From Caballeronia sordidicola (GTDB lineage: Bacteria > Pseudomonadota > Gammaproteobacteria > Burkholderiales > Burkholderiaceae): DNA of 64,000 nt. Under the pieces are notes generated by a model. That model was given only the letters and a program-made list of their open reading frames with translations, ran no database searches and was not told the DNA's origin. The position numbers and the translations under genes are program-made. Below, one piece after another: positions 17,823 to 27,081 of this stretch. The first letter of the stretch is position 1. Every line of letters begins with the position of its first letter. The stretch spans positions 1 to 64,000 of the forward strand of contig NZ_JNFG01000202.1 of NCBI RefSeq assembly GCF_000729995.1, given 5' to 3'.

Positions 17823-17912
17823 GTACACCAAACGCGGGGCCACGGCCCGAAGTCCAACGTCAGCGCCATTTCCCTTGAAACTATCAAGATTTACCCGGAG
17901 TTCGCCATAGTA

Positions 17913-19010
17913 ATGAAACCGCTGAGAATTTTGCACAGCGAATCGTCCAACGGGTGGGGCGGTCAGGAGCATCGGACGTTCAAGGAAATGCTCGCGCTGC
18001 GCGAACGCGGTCATTCGCTCGAACTCGTGTGCGTGCCGGGTGCGCGGCTCGGCGAGCGCCTTGCTGCGGAAGGTTTTACGGTCCACACCACGACCATGCG
18101 TTCGGGCGCCGACGTCAGCGCGGTTGCGCACATGCGGCGCATTCTCAAGCAAGGCCGCTTCGATGTGCTAAACACCCACAGCGGCCGGGACAGCCTGCTT
18201 GGCGGCGCTGCCGCGCGGCTTGCGGGCACGCCGCTGATCGTGCGGACCCGGCATCTGGCGCTCGCCATCACGTCGCGGGCGACCTACACCTGGCTGCCGC
18301 ACAAGGTGGTGGCGGTGAGCCAGTCGGTGATGCGTTACCTGGTGTCCGAGGGTGTGCCGCAGAAGGATATCGTCACGATCTATACGGGCATCGTCAAGTC
18401 GCAGTCCGTGAGCCGCGCCAGCTCCACGTTGCGCGCGGAACTGGGTCTTGGCGAGGATGCCGTGATCGCGGGCACGGTGGCGATCATGCGCGACAAGAAG
18501 GGGCATCCCGACCTGATCCGGGTCGCGAAACCGTTGATCGACCAGCGGCCGAACCTGCACTTCGTCTTCGCCGGCGACGGTCCGCTCTTCGACGAAATTC
18601 AAGCGGACGTGCAAGCGCAAGGTCTTGCCGGCCACATCCACTTACTCGGCCTGCGTCGTGATATCCCGAACGTATTGGCGGGTTTCGACCTGTTCGTGCT
18701 GCCGACTCATCAGGAGGCGTTGGGCACGTCGTTCATCGAGGCAATGGCAGCAGGCCTTCCGGTGATCGGGACGGCGGTGGACGGGGTGCCGGAAGTGATC
18801 GATGACGGCGTGAACGGCCTGCTCGTGTCCGCACACGACGACCCCGCGCTGGCCGCTGCAATGCTGCGCCTGGTCGACGCGCCAGACGAACGCCGCCGTA
18901 TGGGCGCGGCCGGTTTGCGGACCACGCAGACGCGCTTTTCCGTCGATACCATGGCTAGCGAGATGGTCGCGTTTTACCGAAGCAGCCTGAGCGAGCGGGG
19001 TGTTGCATGA
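17913..19010 (+). CDS. Glycosyltransferase family 4
   Basis: A 365-residue GT-B enzyme. The N-terminus (ILHSESSNGWGGQEHRTF) has the GT4 glycine-rich loop, the middle has the linker AGTVAIMRDKKGHPDLI, and the C-terminal donor site has LPTHQEALGTSFIEAMAAG with the catalytic-family Glu residues. It probably extends LPS core or O-antigen from a nucleotide-sugar donor on the cytoplasmic face. Its stop overlaps the deacetylase start (ATGA, 4 bp), implying translational coupling. Donor sugar unknown. Confidence 0.88.
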   Translation: MKPLRILHSESSNGWGGQEHRTFKEMLALRERGHSLELVCVPGARLGERLAAEGFTVHTTTMRSGADVSAVAHMRRILKQGRFDVLNTHSGRDSLLGGAAARLAGTPLIVRTRHLALAITSRATYTWLPHKVVAVSQSVMRYLVSEGVPQKDIVTIYTGIVKSQSVSRASSTLRAELGLGEDAVIAGTVAIMRDKKGHPDLIRVAKPLIDQRPNLHFVFAGDGPLFDEIQADVQAQGLAGHIHLLGLRRDIPNVLAGFDLFVLPTHQEALGTSFIEAMAAGLPVIGTAVDGVPEVIDDGVNGLLVSAHDDPALAAAMLRLVDAPDERRRMGAAGLRTTQTRFSVDTMASEMVAFYRSSLSERGVA

Positions 19011-19855
19011 ACAAGCCGCTGAACACGAAACGGAACCCGGCGCGCTCCGTGCCCGTGCTGATGTATCACCACGTGAGTCCGGCGGCGGGGGCGGTGACGG
19101 TGTCGCCCGAGCATTTCGCGGATCAGATGGCCATGCTCGCACGCGAGGGGTACACCACGCTCGGCGCACGGGCGTTCAGCGAATATCTGGCTGGCAAGCG
19201 TGTGCCGGCGAAGTCGGTCGTGCTCACGTTCGACGACGGTTATCTCGATAACTGGGTTCACGCGCATCCGGTGCTCGCCGAACACGGTTTTACGGCGCTC
19301 GGATTCCTTGTGTCGGGCTGGGTGGCGAGCGGCCCTGTGCGCCCGAACGCGGCGGACTCCGCATCTGCCGAAAGCTTGCCGAACCTGCTGGGCCACTCGG
19401 CAGCGAAGGCGGCAATCGAGGCCGGTGAGACCGACCGGGCCGTCATGCGCTGGTCGGAAATCGATGCAATGCGTCAAGCCGGGACGTTCGAGTTTCACAG
19501 CCACACGCACACGCATACTCGCTGGGACCGCGTGAGCGCGAATGCATCCTCCAAACGCGCGAGCCTGCGCGACGACCTGCTGCAAGCAAGGGCGGCACTC
19601 GCGCAGCACCTCGGGGACGTCTCGGATCATCTGTGCTGGCCGCAAGGCTACTTCGATACCGACTACGTGGAAGAAGCGCAAGCAGCGGGTTTTCGCCATC
19701 TGTACACCGTTGAGCCCGGCACGAACCGGCGTCACGGCGATCCAGCGCGCATCTTGCGCCTGGACGTGCGCGACAAGCCGGCCGCGTGGCTGAAAAGCCG
19801 TCTGTGGGTGCATAGCCGGCCGCTTCTCAGCCGCCTTTACCTGAAGGTCAAATGA
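19007..19855 (+). CDS. Polysaccharide deacetylase (NodB domain)
   Basis: A 282-residue carbohydrate esterase family 4 protein. Motif 1 is TFDDGY (74-79, catalytic Asp and metal Asp), motif 2 HSHTHTH (164-170, metal His residues), and a later WPQGYFD stands for motif 3. No signal peptide is visible, so it probably acts in the cytoplasm on a lipid-linked or core sugar, or is anchored otherwise. Translationally coupled to the GT4 gene upstream, so it likely removes an N-acetyl group from the same glycan. Confidence 0.87.
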   Translation: MNKPLNTKRNPARSVPVLMYHHVSPAAGAVTVSPEHFADQMAMLAREGYTTLGARAFSEYLAGKRVPAKSVVLTFDDGYLDNWVHAHPVLAEHGFTALGFLVSGWVASGPVRPNAADSASAESLPNLLGHSAAKAAIEAGETDRAVMRWSEIDAMRQAGTFEFHSHTHTHTRWDRVSANASSKRASLRDDLLQARAALAQHLGDVSDHLCWPQGYFDTDYVEEAQAAGFRHLYTVEPGTNRRHGDPARILRLDVRDKPAAWLKSRLWVHSRPLLSRLYLKVK

Positions 19856-19945
19856 CGGCGTGCCGCCGGTTTGCACGTCGCTTGCTGAGTCACCGGGAGC
19901 GGCCTTCGGGCATGCCCATCTTGAAAATTATGAGTACTTCTTACC

Positions 19946-21226
19946 ATGCATGATCGCTACATTTCTGTTATTGGGCTGGGCTATGTGGGTTTGCCTGTCG
20001 CCATCGCGTTCGGCCTGCAACGCCGCACGATTGGTTTCGATACGAGCCCGGGTCGGCTCGCCGATCTGCGTGCAGGCCTCGATCGCAATGGCGAAACCAG
20101 CCGCGAGGAACTGGCTGCTGCTTGCCTCGAGCTGACCGATAGCATCGACACACTGCGGCAAGCCGATTTTCATATTGTCGCGGTCCCTACGCCAATCAGC
20201 TCGGGCGCGCAGCCGGACCTGATGCCGGTGAAGCAGGCGTCGGAAACGGTCGGCCGCGCACTCAAACGCGGCGATGTGGTGGTGTATGAATCAACGGTCT
20301 ATCCGGGTGTCACCGAGGAAATCTGCATCCCGATCCTAGAGCGTGAATCGGGCCTCAAGCTGGGCATCGATTTCACGGTTGGCTACAGTCCGGAGCGTAT
20401 CAATCCCGGCGACAAGCAGCACACGTTTCACAATATCGTGAAGATCGTGTCCGGTTCGGATGCCGCAACGCTTGATCTCGTGGCGAAGGTCTATGGCTCG
20501 GTGGTGATGGCCGGTGTGTACCGTGCCGGTTCGATCAAGGTGGCCGAGGCCGCGAAGGTCATCGAGAACACGCAGCGTGATCTGAATATTGCGCTGATGA
20601 ACGAGGCGGCCATCATCTTTGATTACCTCGATATCGACACACGCGAAGTCCTGGACGCCGCCGGCACCAAGTGGAACTTCCTGGATTTCACGCCGGGACT
20701 GGTGGGCGGACATTGCATCGGCGTGGATCCGTATTATCTGACGCACAAGGCGCAGGTCTCCGGTTATACGCCCCAGGTGATCCTGGCCGGGCGCCGCGTG
20801 AACGACGGCATGGGCCGGTTCGTGGCCGATCGCGCCGTCAAGACGCTGATCCGGACCGGGCGCGCGCCGCTGCGTGCCAAGGCGACGGTGCTTGGGCTAA
20901 CGTTCAAGGAAAACTGTCCGGATTTGCGCAATTCGAAAGTGATCGATATCGTGCATCACCTGCAAGACTACGGGCTCGAGGTTCAGCTTCACGATCCGCT
21001 CGCGGATGCCGTGGAAGCCTTCGATGAATACGGCGTGACGCTGACGGGTTTCGACGCACTGGAACCCGCCGATCTGATTGTGCTGGCGGTTCCACATCGC
21101 GAGTTCTTGATGAAGCCGGACGCGTTGCTGGCGCTGGCGAAACCCGGCGCCGTGTTCGCCGATGTCAAGTCGAGCCTGCCGCTTGATGCAATCAGCGCGG
21201 CCGGTCTCGTAGTATGGCGTCTGTAA
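19946..21226 (+). CDS. Nucleotide-sugar dehydrogenase (UDP-GlcNAc/UDP-Glc 6-dehydrogenase family, TviB/WbpA-like)
   Basis: A 426-residue NAD-dependent enzyme that oxidises C6 of a UDP-hexose(amine) to the uronate. It has the Rossmann motif GLGYVGLP (10-17), a VPTPI loop, the STVYPGVTEE region and the catalytic Cys257 in GGHCIGVDPYYLT. The spacing and the KVIENTQRDLNIALMNE helix resemble the TviB/WbpA branch using UDP-GlcNAc or UDP-GalNAc more than UDP-glucose Ugd. It could supply a uronic-acid sugar for the surface polysaccharide made by this cluster. Confidence 0.9.
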   Translation: MHDRYISVIGLGYVGLPVAIAFGLQRRTIGFDTSPGRLADLRAGLDRNGETSREELAAACLELTDSIDTLRQADFHIVAVPTPISSGAQPDLMPVKQASETVGRALKRGDVVVYESTVYPGVTEEICIPILERESGLKLGIDFTVGYSPERINPGDKQHTFHNIVKIVSGSDAATLDLVAKVYGSVVMAGVYRAGSIKVAEAAKVIENTQRDLNIALMNEAAIIFDYLDIDTREVLDAAGTKWNFLDFTPGLVGGHCIGVDPYYLTHKAQVSGYTPQVILAGRRVNDGMGRFVADRAVKTLIRTGRAPLRAKATVLGLTFKENCPDLRNSKVIDIVHHLQDYGLEVQLHDPLADAVEAFDEYGVTLTGFDALEPADLIVLAVPHREFLMKPDALLALAKPGAVFADVKSSLPLDAISAAGLVVWRL

Positions 21227-21280
21227 CAACCCGGAAAACAACTCGGATAACAACTCGAAAAACCCGGAAATTCGGGGCTC
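21225..21280 (+). repeat. Short interspersed repeats in the spacer
   Basis: aacccggaaa and aacaactcg each occur twice, nested, within 50 bp after the dehydrogenase stop. The block has no coding frame and may be slippage-derived. Confidence 0.5.
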
Positions 21281-21329
21281 ACCGCGACCAACCGGCATAA
21301 TCTGGGTTTCACGTAGGAACGCCACCTGA

Positions 21330-22466
21330 ATGAGCCGACTTTCCGGACGCGTTCGCATCTTCGCTCGCGCGTTGCCCCGGCTGGCGTTGAAGCCGCTGCG
21401 CCGCAAGCCGCAAGCCTTGAAGCGCATCCTGATTGCGCATCATTTGCTGCTCGGCGACACCCTGCTGCTCACGCCGCTCGTCGCGAAGCTTCGCGCGCAA
21501 TATCCTGACGCGCACATCGTGCTGACTTGTCCCAAGCCGATCGTGCCGCTCTATGCGGGCAGGCCGTTTGGTCTCAACGTCATTGCCTTCGACCCGCGCG
21601 ACTTCCGCTCGGTCAACGCGGTGCTGCGTTCGGGACCGTATGATCTTGGCATCGTGGCCGGGGATAATCGGCACGCGTGGCTTGCATTAGGGGCCGGGTG
21701 CCGCTGGATCATCGGACATGCCGCGGACACACCGGCCTGGAAAAACCTGCCGCTCGACGAAGCCGTGCCGTATCCCGACGCGCCCGCGGCATGGGCCGAC
21801 CTCGCCGCCGAACTGGTGGCCGGGCCGCCGCCCCGGCCGTATCGGTTGAGCGATTGGCCTGCGCCTGCACCCGCCGTATTTTCAGAACCCGATGCGCGTG
21901 CGTTGCGAAGTCCTTACGTGGTCTTACATCCGGGCGCGAGCACTGAGGTCAAACGCTGGCCCGATGACCGCTGGAAAGCACTGGCGGCGTTTGTCGAAGC
22001 ACGGGGTTTCACGCCTGTGTGGAGCGGCGGACCGAGCGAGACGGCGTTGATCGATGCAATCGATCCCGATGGCCGTTATCCAAATTTCGCGGGCCGGATC
22101 GACCTGGGACAGGTGTGGCATCTGTTCTCCGGTGCGCGGGCGATCGTCTGTCCGGACACGGGCGTGGCGCACCTCGGGCGTCTCACCGGTGTGCCGACGA
22201 TCACCTTGTTCGGCCCCGGTAACGCGTTGATACACGGCGCGGGGAATTACTGGCGCGATGCACCGTTCATGCCGGTTACTATCGCGGACATGCCGTGCCG
22301 CGATGAACCGAATATCTTCAGACGGCACGTGGCCTGGGCTCGCCGCTGTGACCGCAATACGACGACGTGCGTCGCGTGGCGCGGTGACCATGCGGACTGC
22401 ATGGGATTTATTTCGCTTGAGGTCGTCTGCAACAGCTTGCAGGCGGTCCTTCCGGGAGTGCAATGA
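21330..22466 (+). CDS. Glycosyltransferase family 9 (heptosyltransferase)
   Basis: A 378-residue ADP-heptose:LPS heptosyltransferase-type protein. After a basic N-terminal patch the GT9 core begins with RILIAHHLLLGDTLLLTPLV, the C-terminal donor domain has YVVLHPGAS, and the family motif CPDTGVAHLGRLTGVPTITLFG binds ADP-heptose. It most likely adds a heptose to the LPS core. The C-terminal part is Cys-rich (CRDEPN, CDRNTTTC, CMGF), as in many family members. Its stop overlaps the waaL-type start by 4 bp. Confidence 0.88.
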   Translation: MSRLSGRVRIFARALPRLALKPLRRKPQALKRILIAHHLLLGDTLLLTPLVAKLRAQYPDAHIVLTCPKPIVPLYAGRPFGLNVIAFDPRDFRSVNAVLRSGPYDLGIVAGDNRHAWLALGAGCRWIIGHAADTPAWKNLPLDEAVPYPDAPAAWADLAAELVAGPPPRPYRLSDWPAPAPAVFSEPDARALRSPYVVLHPGASTEVKRWPDDRWKALAAFVEARGFTPVWSGGPSETALIDAIDPDGRYPNFAGRIDLGQVWHLFSGARAIVCPDTGVAHLGRLTGVPTITLFGPGNALIHGAGNYWRDAPFMPVTIADMPCRDEPNIFRRHVAWARRCDRNTTTCVAWRGDHADCMGFISLEVVCNSLQAVLPGVQ

Positions 22467-23755
22467 CGAAGACGTGCAAGCTGGTGGAACGCGTTTTGTG
22501 GGTGGCGTGTCCAGTGATTATGTTTGTCGCGATGTTTGCCCATATGACCGCGCTCGAGAATATGGCGCTGGTGCTGGTGGGCGTCGGCACGATTGCCGCG
22601 GCTTGTTCTTCGGCGCGGCCGTCGCCGCTGCATTGGCCGCTGCTGTGGCCTATTGTTGTCTGGAGTGCGTGGGCGCTGGCGTCGATCGCGTGGTCGCCGT
22701 ATCCACGCGACAGCATGCACGCCTGGCTCGATGAAGTGCTGTATCCGCTAGTGTCGTTCTTCGCGTTCTGGCTGATCGGCACGCGCACGGCCAGACCTGA
22801 GCGGATGGTGTTGATCAACTGGGTGGCCTGCGTGTTGCTGGCCGCCGGCAGCCTGTATTACTGGGGCCGTTTGCAGCCGCCCACGAACCCCGCCGACGTC
22901 CTTCTCCACTATTACAACCGCGTCGGCCACACGAGCACCCTTGTCATCTTTTCGATGACGCTCTTCACCGGCCTGATGCTGAACCGCCGCTGGTGGCCGA
23001 TCGGTCTGAGCGGGCTCGTGCTGGCGCTGGTCATCGGGCTGGCGACGCTCAACCGTTTCTTCTGGCCCGCTGCGGCCGTGACGCTCGTCGTTGCGTGTTA
23101 CCCGCTGTATCGCAAGCACTTGGTCATCGCAGGCGTGTGCATTGCGGTGATCTGCGTGGCGGCGGTCGGCACGCTCGAATTGAGCGCACGGCTTCGTTAC
23201 GGCCATGCCATGCCGAAGCCCGCTGCACGGGAGCTGAGAATGGGCGGCGACCAGGTGTATGTACCCCAGGCGCTCTCGGGGATTGGCGATGTCATGTCTT
23301 CCGATACCCGTCCCAAACTGTGGGCGTTCTACGGCCGGGAAGGTGAGTCGCATACTTGGACGGGCATTGGTTTCGGCAAGCCGTTGCCGGGGCGGGTATT
23401 TCAGAACGAAATACCGCCTGCATTGCTGGAGACGGAACCGCAGGCGCTGACCCATGCGCACAACCTGTTTTTGAATACCTGGCTGGAGACGGGGATAGTG
23501 GGCGTGGTGCTGGAGGCTGCGTTGCTGCTTGCGTTGATCCGGCGTTTCTGGCGGCTGCGGCATGTGGTGCCCTGGCTGAGCGCGGCGGGCATGGCGCTGG
23601 TCATCGGCATGATTGCAAAGAATTTCACCGACGACTTCATGTGGCAGACCACCGCGCTCGCCTTTTGGTGTTTTTCAGGGTTTCTGCTCGGCCGCGGCGA
23701 GCGCTTGGCGGGGAGGGTTGCGCCGGCACGAGGGGCTTTATCGGAGCAGCAGTAG
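22463..23755 (+). CDS. waaL: O-antigen ligase-type membrane protein
   Basis: A 430-residue polytopic inner-membrane protein with about ten or more hydrophobic segments and a large periplasmic loop (about residues 235-330). The end of the loop carries THAHNLFLNTWLETG, the Wzy_C/WaaL signature with its conserved His. WaaL transfers O-antigen from undecaprenyl-PP to lipid A-core in the periplasm. Members of this superfamily can also be O-antigen polymerases; neighbouring core glycosyltransferases and msbA favour ligase. Coupled to the GT9 gene by ATGA overlap. Confidence 0.82.
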   Translation: MTKTCKLVERVLWVACPVIMFVAMFAHMTALENMALVLVGVGTIAAACSSARPSPLHWPLLWPIVVWSAWALASIAWSPYPRDSMHAWLDEVLYPLVSFFAFWLIGTRTARPERMVLINWVACVLLAAGSLYYWGRLQPPTNPADVLLHYYNRVGHTSTLVIFSMTLFTGLMLNRRWWPIGLSGLVLALVIGLATLNRFFWPAAAVTLVVACYPLYRKHLVIAGVCIAVICVAAVGTLELSARLRYGHAMPKPAARELRMGGDQVYVPQALSGIGDVMSSDTRPKLWAFYGREGESHTWTGIGFGKPLPGRVFQNEIPPALLETEPQALTHAHNLFLNTWLETGIVGVVLEAALLLALIRRFWRLRHVVPWLSAAGMALVIGMIAKNFTDDFMWQTTALAFWCFSGFLLGRGERLAGRVAPARGALSEQQ

Positions 23756-23804
23756 GGCCGGGCTTGCGAGCCTGCTGTGGCGCTCGCCCGGCCAAGGCTC
23801 TTAA

Positions 23805-23840
23805 TGAGACAAAAGGGGCCGGCGCATTACAATAGCGGTT
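23805..23840 (+). promoter_or_regulatory. Putative msbA promoter
   Basis: TACAAT at 23828-23833 is followed by AGCGG, the same 11-mer seen at the rhlE promoter. The -35 is weak. It implies that msbA has a separate start with a leader of about 130 nt rather than relying only on read-through from the LPS cluster. Confidence 0.4.
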
Positions 23841-23971
23841 TGCCGAGCCGGCTTGCCGTGTCGGCGGGATTCAGCGCGCTCAGAGCCGCCCCGGCGCAGG
23901 TTCAGTCCTGCTCCGCCCGCCGTCCGACCCACGAATTTACGCATTCACGCATCCACGATTAGGGACACCTT

Positions 23972-25756
23972 TTGAGTCAGAAGCCAACCTTGAGCAAGAC
24001 GATCGGCAGCGGGGAGACCACGTCCCCGTCCGCCGTGATGAACCGGCTCTGGCCGTACATCCGGCCCCTGATCTGGATTGTTGCGCTCGGCCTTATCGCC
24101 ATGGGTTTCGTCGCCGCAAGCGAGGCGGGCATTCCCATGCTGCTCAAGCCGTTGCTTGATCACGGCTTTGGCGCGAAAGGCAGCTCGGACGCCAAGTGGA
24201 TCGTGCCGGCCGCCGTGGTGGGGCTCGCGGTCGTGCGGGGCGGCGCGCAATACGCGTCGGGCTACTTGCTCTCCTATGTCACGAACAAGATCCTGCTGCA
24301 GCTGCGCCTGAAGATGTTCGACCGCATGATTCACACCAGCGCCGGTTTCTTCCAGCGGGAAACAGCCAGTACGATCATCAATGCGATCGTGTTCGAGGTG
24401 AACCAGATCCTCAACGTGCTCCAGAGCGTGGTCGTCACACTCGTGCGCGATTCGCTGACCGTCATATTCTTGCTGGGCTACCTGTTCATCCTCAACTGGC
24501 GCCTGACGCTGGTGATTGCGGTGATCCTGCCGGCTATCGGCTGGCTGGTGAGCAAGATCAACCGACGGCTCCGGCGGCTCAATCGCGAGTCGCAGTTGCT
24601 GACGAACGAACTGTCGTACATCGTGGAAGAGACCGTTGGCGGTTACAAGGTCGTCAAGGTTCACAACGGCCAGCGCTACGAAAACGACCGTTTCACCGAG
24701 ATGAGCAATCGCCTGCGCGGTTACCAGATGCGCATGACGGTGTCCGGCGGTCTCGCGCAGCCGCTCACGCAGTTTTTGGCATCGATTGCACTGGCCATCG
24801 TGATCACCATCGCCGTGGTGCAGTCGGCCAACGACCAGACGACCGTCGGCGGTTTCGTGGCGTTCGTCACGTCCATGCTGCTGGTGATCTCGCCGCTCAA
24901 GCACCTGATCGATATCAACCAGCCGATGCAGCGCGGCATGACGGCGGCGGAACTGATCTTCGGTCTGATCGATGAACCCGTCGAGCCCGAAGGCGGCGGC
25001 CGGCCGCTCGAGCGCGCCAGCGGCGAGGTGGAGTTCCGCGAGGTGTCGTTCAGTTATGGAACGACCGGAACGCCAACGCTCGATGCGATCTCGTTCAAGA
25101 TCGCCCCCGGCGAAATGGTGGCGCTGGCCGGTGCGTCGGGAAGCGGCAAGACCACGCTGGTCAACCTGTTGCCGCGTTTCTTCGATCCTGCCAGCGGCGC
25201 GGTGCTGGTCGACGGCGTGCCACTGCAGGAGTACAGCCTGCACGATCTGCGCGGACAAATGGCGATGGTGAGCCAGGACGTGGTGCTCTTCAACGACACG
25301 ATCGCGGCCAACGTCGCGTACGGCCAGACGCCGGATCGTGAGCGGGTGATGGCGGCGCTGGCTGCAGCGAATCTCGCCGATGTCGTCGCGGCCATGCCCG
25401 AGGGCGTGGACACGCGCGTGGGCGGCAATGGCATGCGCCTGTCGGGCGGGCAGCGGCAACGGCTGGCCATTGCGCGGGCGATCTACAAGGACGCGCCTAT
25501 TCTCATTCTCGACGAAGCCACATCCGCGCTCGATTCCGAGTCCGAACGGCACGTGCAGCAAGCCTTGGAAACGTTGATGAAGGGGCGCACGACGCTGGTG
25601 ATTGCGCACCGCCTTTCGACCATTGAACGGGCCGACCGGATCCTGGTGATGGACGCCGGAAAAATCGCCGAGCACGGCAGCCACGCCGAATTGTTGCGCC
25701 AGAACGGGCTGTACGCGAACCTTCACCGGATCCAGTATCAGCAGCAGGCAGCCTGA
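23972..25756 (+). CDS. msbA: Lipid A-core flippase, ABC transporter MsbA
   Basis: A 594-residue half-transporter: six membrane helices (about residues 30-310) then an ATPase domain with Walker [15 protein letters not shown], signature [14 protein letters not shown], Walker [13 protein letters not shown] and the H-loop IAHRLST. MsbA flips core-lipid A across the inner membrane, which fits its place after core glycosyltransferases and the ligase. The start is a TTG at 23972 with AGGGA about seven bases upstream; no ATG is available before residue 29. A clear terminator follows. Confidence 0.95.
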   Translation: MSQKPTLSKTIGSGETTSPSAVMNRLWPYIRPLIWIVALGLIAMGFVAASEAGIPMLLKPLLDHGFGAKGSSDAKWIVPAAVVGLAVVRGGAQYASGYLLSYVTNKILLQLRLKMFDRMIHTSAGFFQRETASTIINAIVFEVNQILNVLQSVVVTLVRDSLTVIFLLGYLFILNWRLTLVIAVILPAIGWLVSKINRRLRRLNRESQLLTNELSYIVEETVGGYKVVKVHNGQRYENDRFTEMSNRLRGYQMRMTVSGGLAQPLTQFLASIALAIVITIAVVQSANDQTTVGGFVAFVTSMLLVISPLKHLIDINQPMQRGMTAAELIFGLIDEPVEPEGGGRPLERASGEVEFREVSFSYGTTGTPTLDAISFKIAPGEMVALAGASGSGKTTLVNLLPRFFDPASGAVLVDGVPLQEYSLHDLRGQMAMVSQDVVLFNDTIAANVAYGQTPDRERVMAALAAANLADVVAAMPEGVDTRVGGNGMRLSGGQRQRLAIARAIYKDAPILILDEATSALDSESERHVQQALETLMKGRTTLVIAHRLSTIERADRILVMDAGKIAEHGSHAELLRQNGLYANLHRIQYQQQAA

Positions 25757-25778
25757 AGCTATTTCGATTTAATCGATG

Positions 25779-25819
25779 CGCGCCCCTGGCCGGAACGGCC
25801 GGGGGCGCGTTTTTGTTTT
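25779..25819 (+). terminator. Intrinsic terminator of msbA
   Basis: A 13-bp GC-rich stem (25779-25791 with 25797-25809, one G-U pair) and a five-base loop, followed by T-rich sequence (25810-25819). It starts 22 bp after the msbA stop and closes the LPS transcription unit. Confidence 0.88.
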
Positions 25820-25964
25820 GGGGAGCGTGGAGGAGCCCGTTGTGTGCTGTGCGGTGGATCGTGTTTCTGTGGAGCCAAGGATGGAAGGCAACGCGACGAT
25901 CGGCGGGCTTGCGAACCGGCCATCGCGTTTATGCAGCCCAGCAGGCTGAGGCAACCTCTTGGTG

Positions 25965-26603
25965 TTATGGACCAACGGCCGCTGTAGGCGCAGCCGTAGC
26001 GCGCCTCTGCATCTTCTTGCGATACATAAACGTCCACACGGTGAGCGCGCCATAGATGGCATATCCGATGAACGGCGAAACCACTAGGAATCGCTCGACC
26101 GGCCAGTGCCACGCCAGCCAGCTTCGCAGCGCATTTTCGCCCGTCAGGCCGAGGCCCCACACAGCAGTCATTAGGCGAACCGACCGACGCAGGCCAGGCC
26201 GCTCATTCCACATCCCTTCGAAGCGTGCCGCGCCGCCTTCTTCCTTACGCGCGACCGTTGCACGCGCGAGATAAAAGGTGAGCGGACGCTGCATCGCGAG
26301 GGACAACAAGAACACGACGCCGACAGCACCCGAGGCCATCGATTCACGCATCAACAGCAGCCGTGGACTGCCGCCGAGCGCCATCAGTACGATGGACAGC
26401 GCGATCCCGAGCAGGACCACAATACTAAGGGCATCGACGCGACGGGTTCTCGCGAACTCCACGAGACTCCACGCGACAGGCGGTACCGCCGATGCGTAGA
26501 GCGCGCCGAGTTCGCCCCAATGCGGCAACGCGAGCCGATACGCAAGCCACGGCAGGACAAGATTGACTGCGAGCTCAACGACAACACCTGCTCGTATCTT
26601 CAT
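25965..26603 (-). CDS. VC0807-like integral membrane protein
   Basis: A 212-residue membrane protein with about six hydrophobic segments. The N-terminal VVELAVNLVLPWLAY and WSLVEFARTRRVDALS segments are characteristic of the VC0807/intracellular-septation-like family, as is the MRESMASGAVGVVFLLSL region. No function is established for the family. It is followed on the same strand by nothing but the msbA terminator region; the 100-aa membrane protein gene lies 69 bp upstream. Confidence 0.75.
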   Translation of the reverse strand: MKIRAGVVVELAVNLVLPWLAYRLALPHWGELGALYASAVPPVAWSLVEFARTRRVDALSIVVLLGIALSIVLMALGGSPRLLLMRESMASGAVGVVFLLSLAMQRPLTFYLARATVARKEEGGAARFEGMWNERPGLRRSVRLMTAVWGLGLTGENALRSWLAWHWPVERFLVVSPFIGYAIYGALTVWTFMYRKKMQRRATAAPTAAVGP

Positions 26604-26672
26604 GACTTCATGACGAAAGGGGTCCGGGGAAGGGAACAGGAAGCACTAAGGAAACCATGACGCGAGCGATCC

Positions 26673-26975
26673 TCATTGCGTGAACACAGACACGACAATC
26701 GCCAGCCACAGCGCACCTACGCCACCCAGAAACGCATGACGGGCGACGTGCAGGCGGAATTCATCGTCGGGGCGTTTTGTTGGAGACGTGGCGAGCCAGG
26801 GCACTAAACCGAGGCACGCGAAACCGGCGAGTGCCAGCAAGGCGACGGAGATATCGCCGGAGCGCCAATGCGAGCCCTCGTGGATACCCCAGTAACCGAG
26901 GAACACGATGCCGATGGAAAACACCGTCGATGCGGCCGAACTGAGTGCCTGGACCGATCCCGCTGGAAATTGCAT
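26673..26975 (-). CDS. Small membrane protein, 100 aa, unknown function
   Basis: Three hydrophobic segments (about 10-30, 44-64, 82-98) with the loop WLATSPTKRPDDEFRLHVARHAF between the second and third. I do not recognise the family. Spacing suggests co-transcription with the VC0807-like gene. An RND pump gene lies about 100 bp further upstream on the same strand, ending at 27082. Confidence 0.65.
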   Translation of the reverse strand: MQFPAGSVQALSSAASTVFSIGIVFLGYWGIHEGSHWRSGDISVALLALAGFACLGLVPWLATSPTKRPDDEFRLHVARHAFLGGVGALWLAIVVSVFTQ

Positions 26976-27081
26976 GAACTGCCTCCCGACACGCGTGAAA
27001 GCACGCGAGATGTCGCCATGATAGGGGAATCGGATCGGTGGAACGGGGAGGCTGCGCCGCGCGCGAATCTACAGCCTCTCG

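Noticed and set aside
23945-25726. A 593-codon minus-strand frame over msbA
   Set aside because: Shadow of msbA, rich in Arg, His and Gln, with no recognisable domain.
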